In this document: piece by piece, positions 51,763 through 61,007 of the stretch
How the letters are laid out: every line of letters begins with the position of its first letter
How positions within the stretch are numbered: position 1 is the first letter of the stretch
Assembly: GCF_001855555.1 (NCBI RefSeq)
Contig: NZ_MKCT01000001.1
Span: 310,001 to 374,000, forward strand
Length of the DNA stretch: 64,000 nucleotides
Source of the DNA: Chromobacterium sphagni
GTDB lineage: Bacteria > Pseudomonadota > Gammaproteobacteria > Burkholderiales > Chromobacteriaceae
Direction of reading: 5' to 3'
Notes under the pieces: model-generated
Told to the model about the DNA's origin: nothing
Database searches by the model: none
Seen by the model: only the letters and a program-made list of their open reading frames with translations
Position numbers and translations under genes: made by a program

Positions 51763-53172
51763 GTGAACAAGAAATCTTGGCCACAGACCGCCGGCGTGCT
51801 GCTGATCAGCGCCGTGCTGGGCGGCTGCGCCAGCTTCGGCCCCGATGTCACCCCCGACCAGGCTCTGGGCGCCGAACAGCTGAAGCTGGCCGCGCCCGGC
51901 AAACAGAGCCTGAGCGGCGATTGGTGGCAGCAACTGAACGACCCTGCGCTGAACCGGCTGGTGGAGAGCACGCTGAAGGACGCGCCGTCGATGAAACTGG
52001 CGGCCGCGCGCCTGCGTCAGGCCCGCGCCGCGGTCGGCATCGTTGAAAGCAAGGACGGCCCGCAGCTGGATGCCACCGCCAACATCGCGCAGATCCACAC
52101 CGACCAGCTCAAACCGCTGCTGCATGAAGACTACGTCACCGCCTACACCGCGGCGCTGATCGGCAGCTGGGAATTCGACTTCTGGGGCAAAAACCACGCC
52201 GCGGTCAGCGCCGCGCTCGGCCAGCAACAAGCGATCGCCTTTGAAGGCGAGCAGACCCGCCTGACGCTGACCCACGCGGTGATCGCCCAATACACCCAGC
52301 TGCAGCGCAGCCAGGCCCAGGCCGATCTGTTGACGCAACGGCTGGCCATCGCGCAAAGCCGCGAGAAGCTGACCCAAGCCCGCATCAACGCCGGCCTGCT
52401 GCCGGGCGACAACCAGCGCGGCAACGAGGTGTCGATCGAAAAGCTGCTGCAGCAGCAAAGCGCGTTCGCCAACGACATCGAGCGCAGCCGCCACGCGCTG
52501 GCCGCGCTGACCGGCCAGGGCCCGCAAGCCCAGGCCGCGCTGCAACCTGGCAAGCTGGACGTTCCGCCGGCGCCGCAGTTGGACAGCCTGGACGCCAATC
52601 TGCTGGGCCGCCGTCCCGACATCGCCGCCCAGCGCGCGCGCGTCGAGGCAATGGACAGCTCGGTCAAGGAAGCCCGTGCCGAGTTCTACCCCAATGTGAA
52701 GCTGACGGTGTTCGCCGGCCAAAGCTCGCTGGAAATGGACCAGTTGTTCAAGAGCGGCTCTTCGCTGTGGGGCTTCATGCCGGCGATCAATCTGCCGCTG
52801 TTCCACTCCGGCCAGCTGCAGTCCAACCTGTCCAAACAGCAGGCCGGCTACGACATGGCGGTGCAGCAGTACAACCAGACCGTGCTGGACGCGCTGCGCG
52901 ACGCCGCCGACTCGGTATCCGGCTGGCAGAACAGCCAGCGCCAGCTGAAGCAGGCCGAGCGCGCGCTCGCCAGCAGCCGCAGGGCCAACGACGCGATGGT
53001 TTCGCGCCTGCGCGCCGGCCTGGTCAACAAGCTGTCGCTGCTTGACGCCCAGGACGCCCTGCTGAGCCAGCAATCCTCCTACATCGACGCCAAGGCCGCC
53101 AACCGTCTGGCCTGGGCTTCCCTGAATACCGCACTGGGTGGCGGCTTCGACTCCCTGCCCGCCAGCCACTAA
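51763..53172 (+). CDS. Outer membrane efflux lipoprotein, NodT/OMF family
   Basis: A 469-residue TolC-class lipoprotein. From the GTG at 51763 it reads MNKKSW and then VLLISAVLGGC, a good lipobox with Cys about 25. GGAG lies nine bases upstream. An ATG at 51748 would add five residues. The body has the two OMF repeats (SGDWWQQLNDPALNRLVE, a GSWEFDFWGKNHAAVSAA block and LLGRRPDIAAQRARVEAMD). It forms the outer exit duct for the EmrAB-like pump. Confidence 0.9.
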   Translation: MNKKSWPQTAGVLLISAVLGGCASFGPDVTPDQALGAEQLKLAAPGKQSLSGDWWQQLNDPALNRLVESTLKDAPSMKLAAARLRQARAAVGIVESKDGPQLDATANIAQIHTDQLKPLLHEDYVTAYTAALIGSWEFDFWGKNHAAVSAALGQQQAIAFEGEQTRLTLTHAVIAQYTQLQRSQAQADLLTQRLAIAQSREKLTQARINAGLLPGDNQRGNEVSIEKLLQQQSAFANDIERSRHALAALTGQGPQAQAALQPGKLDVPPAPQLDSLDANLLGRRPDIAAQRARVEAMDSSVKEARAEFYPNVKLTVFAGQSSLEMDQLFKSGSSLWGFMPAINLPLFHSGQLQSNLSKQQAGYDMAVQQYNQTVLDALRDAADSVSGWQNSQRQLKQAERALASSRRANDAMVSRLRAGLVNKLSLLDAQDALLSQQSSYIDAKAANRLAWASLNTALGGGFDSLPASH

Positions 53173-53184
53173 GGACACCAAGCA

Positions 53185-54339
53185 ATGGATCAGAAAATAG
53201 AAACCGCGAACAACCGCAAACGCAATCTGCTGGTGGCCACCACCGTGTTCGCCGCCATCGCCATCGGCTACGGCGCCTACTGGACCCTGGTGCTGAGCCA
53301 TCAGGAAAACACCGACGACGCCTACGTCGGCGGCCACCTGGTGCAGGTCACGCCGGAAGTGGGCGGCACCGTCGCCAAGATCCTGGTGGACGACACCCAG
53401 GCAGTGACGGCCGGCCAACTGCTGCTGAGCTACGACAACAGCGACGCCCAACTGGCGTTCGAGCGCGCCCGCAACGAATTCGCCCAGACCGTGCGCCAGA
53501 CCCGCCAGCTGATGACCAACACCCAGCAGCTCAACGCCCAGGTGGCGTTGCGCCAGGCGGAGCTGTCCCGCGCCGAAGCCGACCTGAAACGCCGCAAGCA
53601 GATCGCCGGCAGCGAGGCGATGTCCGCCGAAGAGCTGGGCCATGCCAACGATGCGGTCGCCGCAGCCCAGGCCTCCCTCACCGCCGCCCAAGAGCAGGCC
53701 AAGGCCGGCCTGGCGCTGGTAGGCAAAGACGCGCTGGCGCAGCAGCCCACGGTAAAGGCCGCCGCCAGCCGCCTGAAGGAAGCCTGGCTCAATCTGCAGC
53801 GCACCGAGATCAAGGCGCCGCTCTCCGGTACCATCGCCCGCCGCAACGTGCAGGTGGGCCAGCGCATCGCCGCCGGCACCCCGCTGATGGCGGTAGTACC
53901 GCTGGAAAACCTGTGGGTGGACGCCAACTTCAAGGAAAGCCAGTTGGCCAAGATCCGCGTCGGCCAGCCGGTGGAGATCAAGTCCGACCTCTACGGCGGC
54001 AAGGTCACCTACCACGGCAAGGTGCAGGGCCTGGCCGCCGGCAGCGGCAGCGCCTTCTCGCTGCTGCCGCCGCAGAACGCCACCGGCAACTGGATCAAGG
54101 TGGTGCAGCGCGTGCCGGTGCGCATCGCGCTGGATGCGCAGGAGCTGAAAGACCACCCGCTGCGGGTCGGCCTGTCGATAGACGCGGTGGTGGACACCAG
54201 CAACCAGGACGGCAAGTCGCTGGCCGAGGCCGCTCCGGCACACGCCCCCAGCGAGAACAACAACACGCTGCCCGACCTGAAGCAGGCCGACAAGCTGGTG
54301 GCCGACATCCTGGCCGCCAACGCCGAAGCCGGCAAGTAA
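53185..54339 (+). CDS. emrA: Membrane fusion protein, EmrA-like
   Basis: A 384-residue HlyD-family adaptor with one N-terminal helix (about residues 14-32). The lipoyl halves are TDDAYVGGHLVQVTPEVGGT and IKAPLSGTIARRNVQVGQR, separated by a long coiled-coil hairpin, followed by DANFKESQLAKIRVGQPVEI. It links the inner pump EmrB to the OMF. It starts 12 bases after the OMF stop. Confidence 0.92.
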   Translation: MDQKIETANNRKRNLLVATTVFAAIAIGYGAYWTLVLSHQENTDDAYVGGHLVQVTPEVGGTVAKILVDDTQAVTAGQLLLSYDNSDAQLAFERARNEFAQTVRQTRQLMTNTQQLNAQVALRQAELSRAEADLKRRKQIAGSEAMSAEELGHANDAVAAAQASLTAAQEQAKAGLALVGKDALAQQPTVKAAASRLKEAWLNLQRTEIKAPLSGTIARRNVQVGQRIAAGTPLMAVVPLENLWVDANFKESQLAKIRVGQPVEIKSDLYGGKVTYHGKVQGLAAGSGSAFSLLPPQNATGNWIKVVQRVPVRIALDAQELKDHPLRVGLSIDAVVDTSNQDGKSLAEAAPAHAPSENNNTLPDLKQADKLVADILAANAEAGK

Positions 54340-54352
54340 GGAACCCTTCGCC

Positions 54353-55885
54353 ATGAACCATCCGCCACTGACCGGCTCGAAACTGGTCTGGATCACGCTG
54401 GCGCTGTCGATGTCGGTGTTCATGCAGGTGCTGGACACCACCATCGCCAACGTGGCGCTGCCCACGATATCGGGCAACCTGGGCGCGGCCACCAGCCAGG
54501 GCACCTGGGTGATCACCTCCTTCGGCGTGGCCAACGCCATCGCGGTGCCGCTCACCGGCTGGCTGGCCAAACGCATCGGCGAGGTGAAGCTGTTCACCGC
54601 CTCCACCTTGCTGTTCGTGCTCACCTCCTGGCTGTGCGGCATGTCCAGCAGCCTGGAAATGCTGATCTTCTTCCGCATACTGCAAGGCGCGGTGGCCGGT
54701 CCGATGATTCCGCTGTCGCAAAGCCTGCTGCTCTCCTGCTATCCGGCAGCCAAGAAAGGACTGGCGCTGTCGCTCTGGGCGATGACGGTGATCGTCGCGC
54801 CGGTATTCGGCCCGATTCTGGGCGGGGTGATCAGCGACAACTGGCACTGGGGCTGGATCTTCTTCATCAACGTGCCGGTGGGACTGGCGGCGGCCTTCAT
54901 TTCCTGGCGCATCATGAAGCCGCGAGAAACCGACACCGTCGACTTGCCGATCGACAAGATCGGCCTGGCGCTGTTGGTAATCGGTGTCGGTTCGCTGCAA
55001 ATGGTGCTCGACCGCGGCAAGGAGCTGGACTGGTTCAACTCCGTCGAGGTCGTCACCCTGGCGGTGGTGGCGGTGCTGGCGCTGGTCTACCTGGTGATCT
55101 GGGAACTGGGCGAGGAACACCCCATCGTCGACCTGTCGCTGTTCAGCCGGCGCAACTTCACCGTCGGCACCATCGCCATCAGCCTGGGCTTCATGCTGTA
55201 CTTCGGCACCGTGGTGCTGCTGCCCTTGATGTTGCAGACCCAGCTGGGCTACACCGCCACCTGGGCCGGCCTCGCCGCCGCGCCGATAGGCCTGATCCCG
55301 GTGGTGCTGTCGCCCATCATCGGCAAGAACGCGCACCGCTGGGACATGCGCTGGGTGGTGACAGTGAGCTTCAGCGTCTACGCCATCTGCTTCTTCTGGC
55401 GCAGCACCTTCAACCCGGACATGGACTTTTCCTACGTGGTATGGCCGCAGGTGGTGCAAGGCATAGGCGTGGCCTGCTTCTTCATGCCGCTGACCGCCAT
55501 TACGCTGTCCGGCCTGCCGGCGTCGCGCATCGCCAGCGCCTCCAGCCTGTCCAACTTCCTGCGCATCCTGGCCGGCAGCATCGGCACCTCGATCACCACC
55601 ACCATGTGGGACCGGCGCGAGGCGCTGCACCACTCCAAGCTGACCGAGCACGTCAGCCTGTACGATCAGGCCTCGCAAGAGTGGTTCGGCGTACTGGACA
55701 AGCTGGGGCTGAACTCCGGCCAGCAGGCGGCGCTGACCCAGCTGCAGGTCACCAAGCAGGGTTATGTCATGGCCGCCAACGAGATCTTCTGGCTGTCCGG
55801 CATCCTTTTCGTGATCCTGATCGGCCTGGTTTGGTTCGCCAAGCCGCCGTTCTCCGCCTCCGGCGGCGACAGCGGCGCGCACTGA
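54353..55885 (+). CDS. emrB: MFS drug exporter, EmrB/QacA family (DHA2)
   Basis: A 510-residue transporter with 14 predicted helices. SMSVFMQVLDTTIANVALPT is the DHA2 signature in helix 1; motif C includes GPILGGVISDNWHWGWIFFI. It pumps hydrophobic drugs through EmrA and the OMF. It lies 13 bases after emrA, the last gene of the operon, ahead of a strong terminator. Confidence 0.93.
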   Translation: MNHPPLTGSKLVWITLALSMSVFMQVLDTTIANVALPTISGNLGAATSQGTWVITSFGVANAIAVPLTGWLAKRIGEVKLFTASTLLFVLTSWLCGMSSSLEMLIFFRILQGAVAGPMIPLSQSLLLSCYPAAKKGLALSLWAMTVIVAPVFGPILGGVISDNWHWGWIFFINVPVGLAAAFISWRIMKPRETDTVDLPIDKIGLALLVIGVGSLQMVLDRGKELDWFNSVEVVTLAVVAVLALVYLVIWELGEEHPIVDLSLFSRRNFTVGTIAISLGFMLYFGTVVLLPLMLQTQLGYTATWAGLAAAPIGLIPVVLSPIIGKNAHRWDMRWVVTVSFSVYAICFFWRSTFNPDMDFSYVVWPQVVQGIGVACFFMPLTAITLSGLPASRIASASSLSNFLRILAGSIGTSITTTMWDRREALHHSKLTEHVSLYDQASQEWFGVLDKLGLNSGQQAALTQLQVTKQGYVMAANEIFWLSGILFVILIGLVWFAKPPFSASGGDSGAH

Positions 55886-55912
55886 CGGTCGTTTCAGATC
55901 GCCGAAGCGACA

Positions 55913-55944
55913 ACGGGCGAGGCCTTGCGGCCCCGCCCGTTTTT
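55913..55944. terminator. Terminator after emrB
   Basis: ACGGGCG-A-GGCC (55913-55924), loop TTGC, GGCC-C-CGCCCGT (55929-55940), then four more T. It lies 28 bases past the emrB stop and touches the stop of the convergent LysR gene. Confidence 0.8.
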
Positions 55945-56813
55945 CATCGCAGCTGGCCGCCGAACGCCGCCATGCCGCGGCTGACCGCCTTGTCGCGGTG
56001 CTGTATCCGGTACAGGATGCGCGTCAGCGCCGGCAAGTCGGCGTCCACCTCGACGACGACGCCCGCCGCCAGCAGGTCGGCCACCACGTGGCGCGACAGG
56101 CAGCTGACGCCCAGGCCCGCCGCCACCGCGTGCTTGATCGCCTCGGAATGGCCCAGCTCCATGCTGATGGCCAGCCGCATCAAGTGCGGCAGCAGCACCC
56201 GCTCCACCTCCTCGCGCGTGCCGGAGCCGGCTTCGCGCAATATCCATTCGGCCTCGGCCAGTTCCGCCGCCGCCACCTTGCGCCCGGCCAGCGGATGGCC
56301 GGCGCCGACGAACACCAGCAATTCGTCCTGCCGCCAAGCGCTGGCCAGCAGCTCCGGATGGTGGCACGGGCCTTCTATCAGGCCGAAATCGACGCGGAAG
56401 GCCGCCACCGCCTCGACGATGTCGCGGGTATTGGCCACCTCCAGCTCCAGCCGCGCCCGCGGCCAATCCTTCCGGAATGCCGCCAGCAGCGGCGGCAGCA
56501 GATAGTTGGCGATGGTGGTGCTGGCGCCTATCCGCAGCGCCAGCGCGTCGCCCGCGAACAAGCCTTGCACGTCGGCGGCGGCGTCCAGCAATGCGCGGGC
56601 GCGCGGCAACAGCAGGCGGCCATGCTCATTGATCAGCAGCCGCCGCCCCACCCGGTCGAACAACTTCGCCCCCAGGCCCTGCTCCAGCTTGTCCAGCGCC
56701 TGGCTGGCGGCGGACTGGGTCAAGGCCAACCGGTTCGCCGCGCGCGTCACGGTATCCAGTTCCGCCACCGCCACGAATACTTCCAGTTCGCGCAGGCTGA
56801 TATGCAGGCTCAT
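55944..56813 (-). CDS. LysR-family regulator, YeiE/CysL-like
   Basis: A 289-residue LTTR. The N-terminal HTH is SLRELEVFVAVAELDTVTRA with the ALTQSAASQALDKLEQ recognition helix. The effector domain has LRIGASTTIANYLLPPLLAA. The ATG at 56813 has GGAGG with a six-base gap. It is divergent from the YeiH gene, the pairing known for E. coli yeiE-yeiH and for cysL-type regulators of sulfur metabolism. Confidence 0.88.
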   Translation of the reverse strand: MSLHISLRELEVFVAVAELDTVTRAANRLALTQSAASQALDKLEQGLGAKLFDRVGRRLLINEHGRLLLPRARALLDAAADVQGLFAGDALALRIGASTTIANYLLPPLLAAFRKDWPRARLELEVANTRDIVEAVAAFRVDFGLIEGPCHHPELLASAWRQDELLVFVGAGHPLAGRKVAAAELAEAEWILREAGSGTREEVERVLLPHLMRLAISMELGHSEAIKHAVAAGLGVSCLSRHVVADLLAAGVVVEVDADLPALTRILYRIQHRDKAVSRGMAAFGGQLR

Positions 56814-56838
56814 TGCGCCCTCCATCGACAATTAATCA

Positions 56839-56885
56839 TTTTTACTACTGATATCTATTAATTTTATCTGTTTTTCTACTGACAT
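56839..56885. promoter_or_regulatory. Direct repeats in the LysR-YeiH intergenic region
   Basis: TTTTTACTACTGATAT (56839-56854) and TTTTTCTACTGACAT (56871-56885) share CTACTGAYAT with a T-run before it. The CTACTGA cores start 31 bases apart, about three helical turns, so two regulator subunits could bind on one face. The AT-rich region also has paired ATTAAT at 56831 and 56857. Confidence 0.5.
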
Positions 56886-56927
56886 ACAGTGGCGTATCTT
56901 GGTCATATACCGAAGAGGCATTAACTT

Positions 56928-57953
56928 ATGACCAAATATCGCAACCTGATTCCCGGCCTGCTGTTGGCCCTGGGCCTGGCCGGCGCCGCCATCTGGGCCG
57001 CCGACATGCCGGCGATGAAAAACCTGGGCTTCTCCGCGCTCACCATCGCCATCGTCGGCGGCATGATCATCGGCAACACCGTCTATCGCTTCATCGCCGA
57101 GCCCAGCCACCACGGCATCGCCTTTTCCAAGCAGAAGCTGCTGCGCGCCGGCATCATCCTGTTCGGCTTCAAGCTGACCTTCCAGGACATCGCGGCGGTA
57201 GGCTTCTCCGGCGTATTGATAGACGCGCTGGTGCTGACTTCCACCTTCTTCCTGGCTTTCTGGGTCGGCCGCAGGAAACTGGGGCTGGACGAGCAGAGCG
57301 TGATCCTGATCGGCGCCGGCAGTTCGATCTGCGGCGCGGCGGCGGTGCTGGCCACCGAACCGGTGCTGAAGGCTCACGCCGAGAAAGTGGCGGTGGCGGT
57401 GGCCACCGTGGTGGTGTTCGGCACCGCGGCGATGTTCTTGTGGCCGATAATGTACGAGGCGGTGCGCTACCTGGGAATTTCCGAATTCAGCTACGGCCTG
57501 TTCGCCGGCTCCACCATCCATGAAGTGGCGCAGGCGGTGGCCGCCGGCAAATCGGTCAGCGACGCGGCGATGAACACTGCGGTGATCACCAAGATGATAC
57601 GGGTCATGATGCTGGCGCCCTTCCTGATCGCGCTGTCCGGCTGGCTGGCGAAGAAGCACCGCGGCGACAGCCATGAGAAGACTGGCATCACCATCCCCTG
57701 GTTCGCCGTCGCCTTCCTCGGCGTGGCCGGCTTCAACTCCTTCAATCTGCTGCCGCACGCGCTGCTGAACCAGGTCATCGCGCTGGACAACCTGCTGCTG
57801 GCCGCGGCGATGGGCGCGCTGGGCATCACCACCCATGTCTCGGCCATCCGCCAGGCCGGCGCCAAACCGCTGCTGCTCGCCAGCGTGCTGTTCGGCTGGC
57901 TGATAATAGGCGGCGCGCTGATCAATATGGGCGTGATGACCGTACTGCGCTAA
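56928..57953 (+). CDS. YeiH-family membrane protein (UPF0324), putative anion exporter
   Basis: A 341-residue protein with about ten hydrophobic segments. Family features are [59 protein letters not shown] and [20 protein letters not shown]. Members are described as putative sulfate exporters. Control by the divergent LysR protein is likely. Confidence 0.88.
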   Translation: MTKYRNLIPGLLLALGLAGAAIWAADMPAMKNLGFSALTIAIVGGMIIGNTVYRFIAEPSHHGIAFSKQKLLRAGIILFGFKLTFQDIAAVGFSGVLIDALVLTSTFFLAFWVGRRKLGLDEQSVILIGAGSSICGAAAVLATEPVLKAHAEKVAVAVATVVVFGTAAMFLWPIMYEAVRYLGISEFSYGLFAGSTIHEVAQAVAAGKSVSDAAMNTAVITKMIRVMMLAPFLIALSGWLAKKHRGDSHEKTGITIPWFAVAFLGVAGFNSFNLLPHALLNQVIALDNLLLAAAMGALGITTHVSAIRQAGAKPLLLASVLFGWLIIGGALINMGVMTVLR

Positions 57954-58060
57954 GTCGCCGCCGCACTCGCCAGCCCACGGGATCACAAGCCTGCGCAACG
58001 TCTTTGCCCCGCTTGGCTCTTGGGCAGCGCCATCGCTTTCGTCGACCAAGGAGAAAACCA

Positions 58061-58510
58061 ATGAAATCGTCCCCCGTTCTTGCGCTGCGCCTCGCCGCCG
58101 CGCTATGGCTATGCGCTCCGCTGGCCCTGGCCGCCAAACCGCAGCCGACCGCGGGAGCGTAGCTGGTACGCGCCCAGGTGCTGCTCAAAAGCAGCGCCTC
58201 CTGGGATGGTAAGGCTTACGCCGCCTATCCTGCCGGCAAACCGGAACTCACCCTGCTCAGAATCACCATTCCGCCGCACACCAGCCTGCCTTGGCATACC
58301 CACCCCATGCCCAACGCCGCGTACGTGCTGTCCGGCTCCCTGGTCCTGGAGAGAAAAGCGGACGGTCTGACCAAGCATTTGCACGCTGGCGACACGCTGC
58401 CCGAAATGGTGGGGGAGGCGCATCGCGGCGTCACCGGCGATCAAGCGGTGGAGTTACTGGTTTTCTACGCCGGCACGCCCGGCATGGCGCTCAGCCATCA
58501 GGCCGATTGA
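58061..58510 (+). pseudogene. Secreted cupin protein gene interrupted by an in-frame TAG
   Basis: An ATG with AGGAG eight bases upstream begins a good signal peptide (LALRLAAALWLCAPLALAAK). Codon 34 is TAG (58160-58162), and the same frame then continues for 115 codons as a small cupin (LLRITIPPHTSLPWHTHPMP, AAYVLSGSLVLERKADGLT, HAGDTLPEMVGEAHRG). Restoring CAG would give a 149-residue secreted cupin. The body could restart only at an inner non-ATG codon and would lose its export signal. No other damage is seen, so the mutation looks recent, or it is a sequence error. Confidence 0.8.
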
Positions 58511-58524
58511 GCCTGCCTCAAGAG

Positions 58525-58555
58525 AAAAGCCGCCCGGCATCGCCGGGCGGCTTTT
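58525..58555. terminator. Bidirectional terminator between the cupin gene and ybdD-cstA
   Basis: AAAAGCCGCCCGGC (58525-58538), loop ATC, GCCGGGCGGCTTTT (58542-58555) form a perfect 14-base stem with A-run and T-run, able to stop transcription from both sides. Confidence 0.88.
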
Positions 58556-58579
58556 CACATCGCCACTCCCGCGCTCAAC

Positions 58580-58768
58580 TCAGCACGGGCACTTTTTCAT
58601 CGACTTGCCGCCGTAGCGCTCGTCCTGGCAATAGCGGAAAAACGCTTCGCGGCTCATCACCTTGGCGTCCGGGTTGCAACGCCGCCGACTGAGCAAGTAG
58701 GCGTCATAATCCTTGACCCCCACCATCAGCCGCGCCGTTTTCACCCACGCCTGCCACCATTCAGCCAT
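58580..58768 (-). CDS. Small CstA-partner protein, YbdD/YjiX family (DUF466)
   Basis: A 62-residue protein with the YbdD pattern WQAWVKTARLMVGVKDYDAY, MSREAFFRYCQDERYGG and a C-terminal CPC. Such proteins are partners of CstA/BtsT pyruvate or peptide transporters. GGAGG is five bases before the ATG at 58768, and the gene overlaps the cstA end by eight bases, so it is translationally coupled. Confidence 0.88.
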   Translation of the reverse strand: MAEWWQAWVKTARLMVGVKDYDAYLLSRRRCNPDAKVMSREAFFRYCQDERYGGKSMKKCPC

Positions 58769-60830
58769 TGGCACCTCCCTCCTGCCGGTAGACTGCCGGC
58801 ACTTCCTTGGCCGTCACCCATTTCACCGCCAACGACCTGCGAATCACCTGGATGCCGAACACCAGCATGGACAGCACCACCAGCATGAACATCGCCGTCA
58901 GCGTGGCGTCCACATAATCATTGAAGATGATCTGCTGCATTTGCGCCATGCTTTTCGCCGGCGCCAGCAGCTCGCCATTGGCCGCGGCGGCGACGAACTT
59001 GTCGGCGTGGGTGAGGAAGCTGATCTTGGGGCTGGGGTCGAACAACTTCTGCCATCCCGCCACCAGCGTGGCGATCAGCAGCCAGGCGGTGGGAACCGCG
59101 GTCACCCACACGTAGCGCGTCTTCTGCATCTTCACCAGCACCACGGTAGCCAGCATCAGCGCGATGCCGGCCAGCATCTGGTTGGCGATGCCGAACAGCG
59201 GCCACAGCGTGTTGATGCCGCCCAGCGGGTCGACCACGCCCTGGTACAGGAAGTAACCCCAGGCAGAAACAGCCAAGCCGGTGGCGACAAAGTTGGCCAC
59301 CCACGACTCGGTATTGGCCATCGGCTTGACGAAGAAGCCGAGCAGATCCTGGATCATGAAGCGCAGCACCCGGGTGCCGGCGTCCACCGTGGTGAGGATG
59401 AACAGCGCCTCGAACAGGATGGCGAAGTGGTACCAGAACGCCATCATGGTCTTGCCGCCTATCACGCCGGACAGGATGTGCGCCATGCCCACCGCCAGCG
59501 TCGGCGCGCCGCCGGCGCGCGACAGGATGGTGTGCTCGCCGACATCCGTCGCCAGCTGGGTCAGCATGTCGGGCGTGACGACGAAGCCCCAGCCGGAAAT
59601 CGCCTGGGCGGCATCGGCCGCGGTCTTGCCTATCAGCGCCGCCGGGCTGTTCATCGCGAAATAGACGCCCGGGTCCAGCACGCAGGCGGCGATCAGCGCC
59701 ATGATGGCGACAAAGCTTTCCACCAGCATCGCGCCGTAGCCTATCAGCCGCGCCTGCTTTTCATTTTCTATCAGCTTGGGCGTGGTGCCCGACGCCACCA
59801 GCGCATGGAAGCCCGACACCGAGCCGCAGGCGATGGTGATGAACAGGAAGGGGAACAGGTTACCGGCGAACACCGGCCCGCTGCCGTCGACAAAGCGGGT
59901 GATCGACGGCATGTGCAGCTGCGGCGCCACGATCAGGATGCCGATTGCCAGGCCGACGATGGTGCCGATTTTCAGGAAGGTGGACAGGTAGTCGCGCGGC
60001 GCCAGCAGCAACCACACCGGCAGCACCGAGGCGATGAAGCCGTAGCCTATCAGCGCCCAGGCCAGCGTGGTGCCGGACAGCGTGAACAGCGGCGCCAGCG
60101 CGGGGCTCCTGGCCACGTCGCCGCCGTAGACAATGGCCAGCATCAACAGGATGAAGCCCAGCACCGACACCTCGCCGATCTTGCCCGGCCGGATGAAGCG
60201 GGTGTAGACGCCCATGAACAGCGCGATCGGAATGGTGCAGGCGATGGTGAACGTTCCCCACGGGCTGCCGGCCAGCGCTTTCACCACCACCAGCGCCAGC
60301 ACCGCCAGCAGGATCACCATGATCATCAGCACGCCTACGGAGGCGATGACGCCGGGAATGTCGCCCAGCTCCTGGCGTATCATCTCGCCCAGCGACTTGC
60401 CGTCGCGGCGCATCGACAGGAACAGCACCATGAAGTCCTGCACCGCGCCGGCCAGCATCACGCCGACCAGTATCCACAGCGTGCCGGGTAGATAGCCCAT
60501 CTGCGCGGCCAGCACCGGGCCCACCAGCGGGCCGGCGCCGGCGATGGCGGCGAAGTGGTGGCCGAACACCACCCATTTGTTGGTGGGCACGTAATCGAGC
60601 CCGTCGTTGAACTTCTCGGCCGGCGTCAGCCGGCGCGCGTCCAGCTCCAGCACCTTGTCGGCGATGAAGCGGCTGTAGAAGCGGTAGGCGATGGCATACA
60701 CTGACAAGGCCGCCACCACCAGCCATACCGCATTGATCGTCTCGCCCCGGTTCAGCGCCATCATGGCGAAGGCGGTAGCCCCCGCCAGCGCCACCAGCAG
60801 CCAGACGACACACTGCTTGAGTTGTTGCAT
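58761..60830 (-). CDS. cstA: CstA-family carbon starvation / pyruvate or peptide transporter
   Basis: A 689-residue membrane protein with about 16-18 helices. TNKWVVFGHHFAAIAGAGPL, GVMLAGAVQDFMVLFLSMRR, ITIACGSVSGFHALVASGTT and a FAILFEALFILTTVDAGTR block are hallmarks of CstA/BtsT. It imports peptides or pyruvate at low nutrient supply. The start MQQLKQCVVWLLVAL is preferred; the open frame upstream is not conserved in character. It is divergent from the two-component genes. Confidence 0.93.
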   Translation of the reverse strand: MQQLKQCVVWLLVALAGATAFAMMALNRGETINAVWLVVAALSVYAIAYRFYSRFIADKVLELDARRLTPAEKFNDGLDYVPTNKWVVFGHHFAAIAGAGPLVGPVLAAQMGYLPGTLWILVGVMLAGAVQDFMVLFLSMRRDGKSLGEMIRQELGDIPGVIASVGVLMIMVILLAVLALVVVKALAGSPWGTFTIACTIPIALFMGVYTRFIRPGKIGEVSVLGFILLMLAIVYGGDVARSPALAPLFTLSGTTLAWALIGYGFIASVLPVWLLLAPRDYLSTFLKIGTIVGLAIGILIVAPQLHMPSITRFVDGSGPVFAGNLFPFLFITIACGSVSGFHALVASGTTPKLIENEKQARLIGYGAMLVESFVAIMALIAACVLDPGVYFAMNSPAALIGKTAADAAQAISGWGFVVTPDMLTQLATDVGEHTILSRAGGAPTLAVGMAHILSGVIGGKTMMAFWYHFAILFEALFILTTVDAGTRVLRFMIQDLLGFFVKPMANTESWVANFVATGLAVSAWGYFLYQGVVDPLGGINTLWPLFGIANQMLAGIALMLATVVLVKMQKTRYVWVTAVPTAWLLIATLVAGWQKLFDPSPKISFLTHADKFVAAAANGELLAPAKSMAQMQQIIFNDYVDATLTAMFMLVVLSMLVFGIQVIRRSLAVKWVTAKEVPAVYRQEGGANG

Positions 60831-61007
60831 AAGGAAGTTCCTGTTCTCTATCTCCCCCAGCTCACTTGATCGGCAGCCCATCTGCCGGTCTGCATCCGGG
60901 TGTGGTCTACATTATTGATTCTGTCGGCATGGGCGGTGAAACACAAGCCTGTCAGCCATTCAGCCGCGTGTTACTATTTTTGCCCGATGAATCGGAATAC
61001 GTACGCA

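Noticed and set aside
51742-54678. Open frame of 978 codons on the - strand across the OMF-EmrA-EmrB genes
   Set aside because: It is antisense to three clearly recognised genes; its Gln/Val/Gly/His-rich composition is what high-GC third-position bias gives on the opposite strand.
54095-55882. Open frame of 595 codons on the - strand opposite emrB
   Set aside because: Shadow of a membrane protein gene; His/Gln/Asp-rich composition and no start context.
58713-60491. Open frame of 592 codons on the + strand opposite cstA
   Set aside because: Translation is almost only Gln, Arg, His, Gly and Ala, typical of an antisense frame.
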